Source of the DNA: an uncultured Flavobacteriales bacterium
GTDB lineage: Bacteria > Bacteroidota > Bacteroidia > Flavobacteriales_D > Crocinitomicaceae
DNA length: 64,000 nt
Direction of reading: 5' to 3'
NCBI GenBank assembly: GCA_913051935.1
Contig: CAJXCU010000001.1
Coordinates: 1 to 64,000, forward strand
Shown: positions 46,138 to 55,100 of the stretch, piece by piece
How positions within the stretch are numbered: the stretch's first letter is position 1
Layout of the letters: the number at the start of each line of letters is the position of its first letter
Program-made: the position numbers and the translations under genes
The notes under the pieces: generated by a model
Told to the model about the DNA's origin: nothing
Seen by the model: only the letters and a program-made list of their open reading frames with translations
Databases searched by the model: none

Positions 46138-46142
46138 AATAC

Positions 46143-46607
46143 TTATTTGAGCGTATCTAGATTTAATACTGTCGGTTTCTGTGCTTCGTGATTATGCTCA
46201 GAACCAGTATAAACTTTTAAATTTCTGTATAATTGTCTACCAAGTGTGTTCTTTGGCAACATTCCTTTTACTGCTTTTTCAATAAGCCTTTCCGGGTGTT
46301 TTCTAAGAAGATCTTCTGCAGCAGTGAATCTTTGACCTCCTGGGTACCCTGAATAACGCACATACTCTTTGTCTTTAAGTTTTGCTCCAGAGAAAGAAAC
46401 TTTTTCTGCATTAATTACAATAATATTGTCACCGCAATCTGCGTGAGGTGTATAGTTGGTCTTATATTTACCACGAATAACCTTTGCAACTTTACTAGCA
46501 AGTCTTCCTACTGTTTGGTTTTCAGCATCTACAACAAACCACTTTTTGTCAGCGGTTGCGGCGTTTCCTGAAATCGTTTTATAACTTAATGTATCCACGT
46601 TCTTCAA
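46143..46607 (-). CDS. rplM: 50S ribosomal protein L13
   Basis: KKWFVVDAENQTVGRLASKVAKVIRGK ... AVKGMLPKNTLGRQLYRNLKVY. Confidence 0.97.
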   Translation of the reverse strand: MKNVDTLSYKTISGNAATADKKWFVVDAENQTVGRLASKVAKVIRGKYKTNYTPHADCGDNIIVINAEKVSFSGAKLKDKEYVRYSGYPGGQRFTAAEDLLRKHPERLIEKAVKGMLPKNTLGRQLYRNLKVYTGSEHNHEAQKPTVLNLDTLK

Positions 46608-46700
46608 TTTAAATGCTATTTAATAGCGTAAATTAGGGGTGCAAAGATACAATTAATATGAATATGAACAAACCAAAAGAAAAAAAAATGTGAAATGATT

Positions 46701-47462
46701 TTAAGTTTTTTTAAATGCCTCTATGGCATTACGTGTAAATTCACTTAAAACGAGTGCTCCACTGATTTCTGCACGCTCTGACAGCAGGTTGTCCCAATGG
46801 TCTGTTCCCTTCCAAAAAACTGTCTTCAGTTGTTCCATTGCCGCTGGATTGGATGAACAAAGTTTTTCAATAAGTTCAGAAATCCCTTGATCCATTTGCT
46901 CGATATCTTTGTAAACGTGAGCGTAAAGGCCTTTTTCTTCTGCCCACCTTGCACTTCTCCAAGCAGTTGCATTAATAGCAAGCTGACTCATAGCCGAGAG
47001 GCCAATTTTGCGTTCAACAGCTGGGCCAACTACAAAGGGTCCTATACCTACAGCGAGCTCTGATAATTTTACAGATGCCGCTTCGGTCGCAAAAGCATAA
47101 TCCATCGCTGAAGCAATTCCAACTCCTCCACCTACTGCTTTTCCGTGGATTCTGCCTATGATTAGTTTACTTGAGGTTCTGCATGCGTTGATTACTTTTG
47201 CAAATCCCGAAAAAAATGTCTTGCCATCTTCTATATTTTCAATTGCGATTAGCTCATCGAAACTCGCCCCGGCGCAAAACGCTCTATTTCCCGCCGATTT
47301 TAATAAAATTAATTTGCAGCTTGGATCACTACTGATTTCAGTTATTGCTTTTGCGAGCTTGCCAAGTATCTTGCCGGGTAGGGCATTGCTTGATGGATGT
47401 CCAAATTCAATAGTTGCAAGACCCCTTTGGTCGACATTACAGTTAACGTGTCCTTCTTCCAT
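46701..47462 (-). CDS. Enoyl-CoA hydratase/isomerase family protein
   Basis: GNRAFCAGASFDEL, IGRIHGKAVGGGVGIASAMDYAFAT. Confidence 0.9.
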   Translation of the reverse strand: MEEGHVNCNVDQRGLATIEFGHPSSNALPGKILGKLAKAITEISSDPSCKLILLKSAGNRAFCAGASFDELIAIENIEDGKTFFSGFAKVINACRTSSKLIIGRIHGKAVGGGVGIASAMDYAFATEAASVKLSELAVGIGPFVVGPAVERKIGLSAMSQLAINATAWRSARWAEEKGLYAHVYKDIEQMDQGISELIEKLCSSNPAAMEQLKTVFWKGTDHWDNLLSERAEISGALVLSEFTRNAIEAFKKT

Positions 47463-47463
47463 A

Positions 47464-48423
47464 TTACTTTAAGGTAAAACTATCGGAACCGATTAGGTTC
47501 TCGTCGCAATAAATATTCACTTTATAATTTCCTTTGGATAAACCTTCCTCCCGTACATCATAGTATATCGAAATATCAATGGCTTTATTTTGGTAGTCAA
47601 TTTCCTTCTTCTCAGTATACGAAATCGATTCTTTTCCTATTTGTGTCATATAGCTCGACATTCTTTGAAATATCTTACCCGACGGTCCTTTAATTTGCAT
47701 AAAGACCATTTTCTTTCCCGAGCGCGCTATTGGATTCTCTGAAATTGTAAAAGTCGATTGAAGCTGTGCCGCTTGGCGGGCTCGTGATGTAGGTTTTGCT
47801 TTCAAGGCTGATTTCAATGCGCCCGAGTTAAAACCATAGGCGCTAAGTTTAGAGCCTTTTTTCACTTGTTCTGTTTTCTCTGCTACCTCTTGTTTGAATT
47901 GATCTCTTTCTTCGGTAGTTCGGTTCAAATTATTGGTTGTTTCTGTCAGATTCAATTCTAGCTCGAGGTTCAAGGTATTCAAAGAGTCTATCTGCACAAC
48001 ATAGCTTCTCATGATTCCCCTCAGGCTTTCGTTTTCTTCTTTGAGTTTTAGCACCTGAGCAGCTGAGAAATTTCTGCTTCGTTGTAGTTTTTCAATTTTT
48101 TCAATTTGCGCCTGTATTTTTATTTTTTGTGCATTTAGGCTATCGGCTTTTGAAGCATCTTTTTCTAGCAGACGGTCGTATGTACTGAGCATTTTTTTGA
48201 AGTCAGATTTTAAATCAGTAGACATATCTCCAATATATCCTTTAAGCATTTTATTCATGCCTTGTAATGTGTCCTGATACCTGAGGCTTGTGTATGCACA
48301 TTCTTTGGCTTCATTGCGCATCTTCGACCAAAAAAAAGTCATCGTTCCTATTCCTAAAGCCAATACAAGGATTGCTCCTAGGTAAATGCTCTTGTAGTCA
48401 TTTGAATTTTCATTTTCTTCCAT
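47464..48423 (-). CDS. Hypothetical membrane-anchored coiled-coil protein
   Basis: 319-aa ORF: N-terminal TM, ~130-aa heptad-like coiled coil, C-terminal beta-rich domain. No family recognised. Confidence 0.75.
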   Translation of the reverse strand: MEENENSNDYKSIYLGAILVLALGIGTMTFFWSKMRNEAKECAYTSLRYQDTLQGMNKMLKGYIGDMSTDLKSDFKKMLSTYDRLLEKDASKADSLNAQKIKIQAQIEKIEKLQRSRNFSAAQVLKLKEENESLRGIMRSYVVQIDSLNTLNLELELNLTETTNNLNRTTEERDQFKQEVAEKTEQVKKGSKLSAYGFNSGALKSALKAKPTSRARQAAQLQSTFTISENPIARSGKKMVFMQIKGPSGKIFQRMSSYMTQIGKESISYTEKKEIDYQNKAIDISIYYDVREEGLSKGNYKVNIYCDENLIGSDSFTLK

Positions 48424-48456
48424 GAAGTCAAATTTTTTATAAAAGTAATCTTTTTA

Positions 48457-49902
48457 TCAAATGCTTAAATCTTGAAAGGTTACGCTTCTTTGAAATCTTG
48501 CAATGCTGTCTGTTCCTACGGCAGTATACCGGCTGTCCGAACTAGCGGGGTAGGGTCCACCATGTTGCATTGCCGAACTAACCTCAACACCCGTTGGTAA
48601 ATCATTCAGTATAACCCTTCCTGCTTTTTGGGTTCCCACAGAAATCAACTGTTCGATGATGGGACCATCCTTTTCTTTTGAGCCAAAAATTGAAAAGGTC
48701 AATTGACCATTTAAACCGTTCAGTATATCTATTAATTCTTCATGGTTTGAATAGCTAAAAACAGAGGTGTGTGGACCAAAAATTTCCTCTTGCAGAAAAG
48801 GGAACTCTAAAATTGAATCAGAGGCGAGATGTAAAACTGATTTTTTTGGGAAGTATTTAGGGGCGATAGATGCGCGGCTTCGAAAAAAACGTTTTGTACC
48901 GAAAGTTTCAAGTAAGCGTGCAGTCTTTTTTTCGAATTCTTTAAGAATGTTAGGATGAAGCATGGGCTCAGTTCGAAATGAAAATATAGATTGTTTAAGT
49001 TGCCCAACAAACTCATCCGTTTCATTTTTTGGGATAAAAAATAACCCTGGTTTGGTACAAAATTGGCCCGAATCCGTGCATACAGAATTGGTGATTTTAT
49101 CGATCAATATCTTTCTGTCTTCACTGAAAGCAGATTCCAAAAGTACAACGGGATTTGAGCTCCCCATTTCTGCGAACACTGGTATTGGAAACTTCCGCTT
49201 GCCTGCTATTTTTAGAAATGCTTCTCCTCCGTTTTGGCTTCCTGTGAAGCCAATTGCTTTGACGGATGAATGATTTGCAATGTGAGCACCTAATTCATAT
49301 CCATCATCAACGACATGGGAAAAAGTACCTATTGGGAAGTTAAGTGTATTCATTGCGTCTTGGATGGCACCGAATACAACAGAGCTAGTGCCAACATGAA
49401 AAGGATGAGCCTTTACGATTACAGGGTTTTTTGCAGCAAGTGCAGCTACGCTATCTCCACCTATGGTAGAATAGGCTAACGGAAAGTTACTAGCGCCTAC
49501 AACAAGTACGGGACCAATGCCTATTTTTTTTTTAGTTAAAGACTTGTTGTTTACATTTTTTGCTTGTTCAAGCGTAGAAATATACTCTGGAGCGATGACA
49601 TGTTTTGAAAACAGCTCAAGCTGAAAAATAGTCCTCTTGAATTCAGTATCAAAACGCTCCTTGGTTAATCCGCTTTCTTTACAGTATACGGTTGAAATCT
49701 TTCCCTTTATTGAGCGCAAATTTTCCTTGATTAAACAAAGTAGATTGTTTATCTCGTGATTCGATTTGCTGGAGATTACTGAGTATGCACTTGATGCTGA
49801 ATCAATTATTTGGTCGACTTCTTCAACTGTGTGACAAGCATACCTTTCGGTATTGAATTTATTTTCTTTGGGATTAAATGTGCAAAAAGTCCTTCGGGAC
49901 AT
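48457..49902 (-). CDS. NADP-type aldehyde dehydrogenase
   Basis: GPVLVVGASNFPLAYSTIGGDSVAALAAKNPVIVKAHP, FTGSQNGGEAF, FAEMGSSNPVV, GQFCTKPG. The track start at 50049 lies inside purS, so the ATG at 49902 (MSRRTFCTFNPKENKF) is preferred. Confidence 0.9.
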   Translation of the reverse strand: MSRRTFCTFNPKENKFNTERYACHTVEEVDQIIDSASSAYSVISSKSNHEINNLLCLIKENLRSIKGKISTVYCKESGLTKERFDTEFKRTIFQLELFSKHVIAPEYISTLEQAKNVNNKSLTKKKIGIGPVLVVGASNFPLAYSTIGGDSVAALAAKNPVIVKAHPFHVGTSSVVFGAIQDAMNTLNFPIGTFSHVVDDGYELGAHIANHSSVKAIGFTGSQNGGEAFLKIAGKRKFPIPVFAEMGSSNPVVLLESAFSEDRKILIDKITNSVCTDSGQFCTKPGLFFIPKNETDEFVGQLKQSIFSFRTEPMLHPNILKEFEKKTARLLETFGTKRFFRSRASIAPKYFPKKSVLHLASDSILEFPFLQEEIFGPHTSVFSYSNHEELIDILNGLNGQLTFSIFGSKEKDGPIIEQLISVGTQKAGRVILNDLPTGVEVSSAMQHGGPYPASSDSRYTAVGTDSIARFQRSVTFQDLSI

Positions 49903-49903
49903 T

Positions 49904-50155
49904 TTACGCCTTTGATAAACTAAACGTGTAGCTTTCCATAATCTGATTGGCAAGCATTTTTTTACAAGCCTCATCCACCTTTTCTTTGGCAATTTCTTGA
50001 GAGTCTGCTTCCACAAAAAGTCTGATGTGTCGACCAATTCGAACACCATCTATCTCCGGGAGACCTACATTGGCCATAGAGCTGCTTACTGCTTTTCCTT
50101 GAGGGTCGAGCAAAGCATCTAGTGGCATTACATCGATTTCGGCTTTAAATTTCAT
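49904..50155 (-). CDS. purS: Phosphoribosylformylglycinamidine synthase subunit PurS
   Basis: 83 aa: LLDPQGKAVSSSMANVG...VRIGRHIRLFVEA...CKKMLANQIMESY. Confidence 0.88.
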   Translation of the reverse strand: MKFKAEIDVMPLDALLDPQGKAVSSSMANVGLPEIDGVRIGRHIRLFVEADSQEIAKEKVDEACKKMLANQIMESYTFSLSKA

Positions 50156-50993
50156 CTTTGGTTATTTTGATTGAATGATAGATTGAAGCTATGAAATACA
50201 AAGTTAAAATAAATGGAATAGACAGCACCTTGAAAAACGGAATACTTATCGCTGAAATGAGAATTAAAAATAATTTTAGTTGATTTTCCCTTGTCTTGGA
50301 TTTTTTAATTTTTAACGACATCAAAGGAATTGGAAGGAGCATAAAGGCAGAAAACAATACAATAATTACCGCCAGCGAATAACAATCAAAACTAAGCTTG
50401 ACTATCTCAAGGACGCTGTTCCAACTTTTCATGTGGCTTGAAAAGTAAAGGGGAAAAAAACAAAATATGATCGCTGTTAGTGGGGTTGGGAATCCAATAA
50501 AATTTGAGGTCTGACGTGTATCAATATTGAATTTAGCCAGCCGAAACAAGGCGAAAAAGGGAATTAAAAATGCAATAAAGGGAAGGAATTTAATGCTTGC
50601 ATCAAATTTGTTAGGGATCTGATAAAACATCGCATTTACCCATGTAAAAAATTCTTGCAGAATATAATAATCATAGAAGGTTTGATCTTTTGAGACGTTT
50701 TCTAGTAAAATACGATCATCAATACCCAAAATAATCATAAAAAACATGAGAAAACCTGGCGCTACTCCGAATGTAATGAGGTCTGATAACGAATCCAGTT
50801 GTTTGCCTAAATCACTCATTAGACATAACTTACGAGCTACAAATCCATCTGCAAAATCAAACAAAGCGCCTAAAAAGATTGCATAAACCGCAAAGCTTAA
50901 TTGCCCACTAAAACAAAAAAGTATTGAAAGCATGCCGCAGATGAGGTTCATACTTGTGAGTAAATTTGCAATATTGAACATGGTCTTCTTCAA
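50145..50993 (-). CDS. pssA: CDP-diacylglycerol-serine O-phosphatidyltransferase-like
   Basis: NIANLLTSMNLICGMLSI; CDP-alcohol phosphotransferase-like GALFDFADGFVARKLCLMSDLGKQLDSLSDLITFGVAP. Confidence 0.92.
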   Translation of the reverse strand: MKKTMFNIANLLTSMNLICGMLSILFCFSGQLSFAVYAIFLGALFDFADGFVARKLCLMSDLGKQLDSLSDLITFGVAPGFLMFFMIILGIDDRILLENVSKDQTFYDYYILQEFFTWVNAMFYQIPNKFDASIKFLPFIAFLIPFFALFRLAKFNIDTRQTSNFIGFPTPLTAIIFCFFPLYFSSHMKSWNSVLEIVKLSFDCYSLAVIIVLFSAFMLLPIPLMSLKIKKSKTRENQLKLFLILISAISIPFFKVLSIPFILTLYFIASIYHSIKITKDEI

Positions 50994-51101
50994 AAAAACT
51001 GTAAAATCGATACTTCTTCTTTATCTTTGTCTACATATAAATCAGCTACAAAGAACACAATTTTTAACGAATTCTGTTGTTTTAAGTACTAAATTAGTTC
51101 T

Positions 51102-52199
51102 ATGTCTTCAAAAGTAATTTGCATACTTCTTTGTGTCTTTGCGGTTTCGATTGTTTATGTTCAAGATATTGCACCTAAATATTCTAATGAGTTTTTGAAT
51201 TTAGGAGTAGGAGCAGAGGCCTACGGAATGGGTAATAGTATTGTAGCCGATGTGGACGATGCGAATGCGCTCTACTGGAACCCCGCTGGTTTGGTTGGTG
51301 TGAATAAATGGGCAGAAGTTTCGTTCATGCATTCTGAATATTTTGCTGGCATTGCGAAATATGATTATTTAGCAGTTGCACATGCGATAGACGAGAATAG
51401 TGCCTTGGGAATTGGATTTATTCGATTTGGAGTAGATGATATTCCCAATACCACACAGCTTATTGATAACAATGGGGCTATAAATTATGACAACGTTAGC
51501 TCTTTTTCTGCTGGTGATTATGCTTTCTTTGGGAGCTATGCACGAAAACTGAAGGTTCCTGGATTAAGTTTGGGTGGAAGTGCAAAGGTTATTTACCGTA
51601 AGGTTGGGGATTTTGCCAAATCATGGGGCTTTGGTCTGGACGCCGGAATAAAGTATAAGAGAAATGAACACTTCACCTTCGGCTTAATGGCACGTGATGT
51701 TACCTCAACTTTCAATGCTTGGGTTTTTACTTTGGATGAGCAAACACAAAATATATTTCTTCAAACGGGTAATGAAATTCCTCAGAATGGTTTGGAATTG
51801 ACCTTGCCTAGAATTATTATGGCTGCCAGCACGCGATACAACCTTGGTTCAAAAGGGTTGTACGCAGGAGGTGAAATAGACATCGACGTAACCACCGACG
51901 GAAAGAGAAATACCCTCTTGAAACTGAATCCTTTTTCCTTAGATCCTCACTTCGGTATTAAAATCGGATTTAAAGATCTTGTTCAGGTCCGAGGCGGAAT
52001 CTCTAGTATCCAGCAATTTTCAAATATAGATGAAAGTCAATATTGGGGTATGCAGCCGAATTTAGGTCTCGGGATCGGCTTTAAAGGATTTTCTTTGGAT
52101 TATGCATTCACACGTCTTGGGGCAAGTGATGCGAACTACTACACACATATATTTTCGATTAAACTGCGTTTGGATAAACCTAAAAATGCTGAAAAATGA
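51102..52199 (+). CDS. PorV/PorQ family outer membrane protein
   Basis: FLNLGVGAEAYGMGNSIVADVDDANALYWNPAGLVG; beta-barrel pattern; paralogous to porV in this window. Confidence 0.88.
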   Translation: MSSKVICILLCVFAVSIVYVQDIAPKYSNEFLNLGVGAEAYGMGNSIVADVDDANALYWNPAGLVGVNKWAEVSFMHSEYFAGIAKYDYLAVAHAIDENSALGIGFIRFGVDDIPNTTQLIDNNGAINYDNVSSFSAGDYAFFGSYARKLKVPGLSLGGSAKVIYRKVGDFAKSWGFGLDAGIKYKRNEHFTFGLMARDVTSTFNAWVFTLDEQTQNIFLQTGNEIPQNGLELTLPRIIMAASTRYNLGSKGLYAGGEIDIDVTTDGKRNTLLKLNPFSLDPHFGIKIGFKDLVQVRGGISSIQQFSNIDESQYWGMQPNLGLGIGFKGFSLDYAFTRLGASDANYYTHIFSIKLRLDKPKNAEK

Positions 52200-55100
52200 A
52201 ATTCAGATTTCTTTTGGTAGTCTTTTTGCTCAGCACTTACGCTGAGGCACAGACCTACGGGAATGAATGGATTTCCTATGACCAGAAGTATTTTTCATTT
52301 CCCGTGGTGGAAGCGGGAATTTATAAAATTGATTATCCTACCTTAGTTAGTGCTGGAGTTCCACTTTCAGCATTGAGTTCTTCAAATTTTCAAATCTTTG
52401 GTAAAGAAAGAGAGATTCCTCTTTTTATTGAAGATGGTGGGGATCAAACCATAGAGAGTGGCGATTTTATTCTTTTCTATGCGGAGGGTAATGATGGCTG
52501 GTTAGATTCCTCTTTGTATGACAATACAGATTGGATAGGGAATCCAAAATACAGTCTATACAATGATACCCTGAATTATTTTTTAACCTGGAACTCTTCC
52601 TCAGATAATTTGCGTTTTAGTGAGGAGACAGCGGATGATTTTGAGAATTATTCTGCAGATGAATTCGTAATTGAAGAGAGTTTTAATTTTTATTCAAATA
52701 GTTACAATGAAGGCGAGAAATCTGCGGATGCCTCTAGTTCTTTTTTTATGCCGGGAGAAGGCTGGGGGAGCACCCCAAAAAACGGAAATAATGGATATAC
52801 ATGGGATTTTAGCGCATTGAATTTTACTGGAATTTACCAAGGTCAAAATGCACCTTTGATTGAATACGAATCTGTTGTGGTCGGTCGTTCAAATGCAGCA
52901 CAGCCAAATCCTGAAAGTGGTAACCACCATACAAAACATACGATAGGAAATAGTAATTATACTTTGGTCGACTCGGTCTTTACGGGTTATCAAAGTGTTT
53001 TTATAAACGGTTCATTTTCCGCAGACGTTATTTCATCGAATGGAAATTCTAATTTCAAGGTAAATATCATAGGCGATTTAAATGTTGCAACCGATTATCA
53101 ATCGATTAATTATTGGTCTTTTCATTACCCAAGATCTTTGTCTTTCTCATCCGAAGCAAGTGTAGATTTCGAGGTCATAAACTCAGCAGCGTTGAAATCG
53201 AAAATTGAAATTAATGGGGGGCAGTTTGTAAGTCCAGTAGCTCTCGTGATCGGTCCAGAACCCTATAAACTGAAAATTGTTGAAAGCAATGGAATTTATA
53301 AATTCTTGGTCCCAAATGCTGCCCTATCCGATCGGCAAAAGATTTTTGTAGAGAGCAATGCAGATATAACGAATATATCGGCTTTAAACGCTGTAAATCA
53401 AAATGGTTTCTTTACTGATTTCGCATCCAACGTTAATCTAGAAAGTGTATTGCTTTTTGTCTACAATGAAAAGTTAGGCAACGCAGTGAATGAATATGTA
53501 GCACACCGGTCATCTGAAAGTGGTGGGTCATACAATGTGCTCACGGCTGAGGTTTCAGAGCTTTATCAACAATACGGTGGGGGTGTTCCCAAGCATATTA
53601 ATGGGATTCGGAGGTTCGCTCACCATATGTTTGAATCGTCCACCTCGAAACCTGTTGGATTATTTCTTTTAGGAAAAGGTATCAGGGAAGCTAATATTAC
53701 TTCATTGACAAGTATAGGTCCTGGTTCAAGAACGAACAGTTTGGCTTATCAAAACTCACTCGTTCCTTCTTTTGGTCAGCCCTCATGCGATGCCTGTATT
53801 ACCTCGAACCTACCTGGAACAAATAAATGGACACCACTTATACCGACAGGAAGGATTTCCGTAAAAACTGAGGCAGAACTTGCGACCTACTTATCAAAAA
53901 TTGTAGCCTTTGATGCACAACAAAATCAAGATGACATATACAATACGAATACCAAGGATTGGCAGAAGCATATTTTACACTTTTCTGGTGGAGAGGATTT
54001 CCAGGAGCAGCAAGCTTTTCAAAATTACCTCAACACAATGGCAATCAAGGCGGAGGATTATTATTTTGGTGGAAAAGTTAATCTTGTCGCAAAAGAAAAT
54101 GACAATCCAATTAGCCCTACAGAATTACAGGGTATTACCGACCGCATTAGTGAGGGTGTTTCTCTGATGAATTTTTTCGGTCATTTTTCAACTACTGAAA
54201 GTGGTTTTGATATTAACCTAGATAACCCGGCAAATTGGAACAATGAGGGAAGGTATCCTTTGCTATTGGCAAATTCATGTTACAATGGTAATATTTTTCA
54301 TAATTCCACCTCAAATTCAGAAAGCTTTGTTTTGACACCTAATGCGGGAGTCATTGCCTATTTAGGGACATTAAATTACGGATTCACAGGAGCTTTACAA
54401 TCCTATTCCAATCATTTTTATGATCAGTTTTCTCGTTACAACTATGGAGGAACTATCGGTCAGCACATTAAAGCAACCATTGATTCTGTATTAGACGAAA
54501 ACGCTAGTCTGATATATGAGACTACGTTCTTACAAATGACGCTGCATGGCGACCCTATGATTCGTTTAAATTGGCATGAGCTCCCCGAAATTGAGCTTAC
54601 AGATTCTCGTGTTTCTTTCGGCCCAGAAGATATCTCTTTGGCGACTGATTCAATTGAGGTAAATGTGAAAATACGAAACCTTGGTAAAGCAATTACAGAT
54701 ACGTTTGATCTAACAATTAATCGAAACTTTCCTAATTCGGATATTGATTCAAATTATATATTTAATATTCCTGGGCTTAATTATGAAAAAGTTTTGAATC
54801 TGAAGTTGCCTTTTCAGTCAAGCCAAGGGGTTGGGGTTAATAAGTTCACTGTTAAGGTAGATCGTCCTGATTTCATTGAAGAGCAATATGATGAGCTTAT
54901 CAATAATCAGGTGGTCAAGAATTTTCAAATAAACGTTGATGGAGTAGAGCCGGTTTGGCCTGAAAACTTCGCAGTGGTTCCAATAGATTCAATAAGTGTT
55001 CGGGCATCCACCATTGATGCACTTGCAGCGCTAAATACCTATCGATTTGAGATCGATACGACACCGGACTTTAATAGTGAATTTGCGAGAACGCATACCA

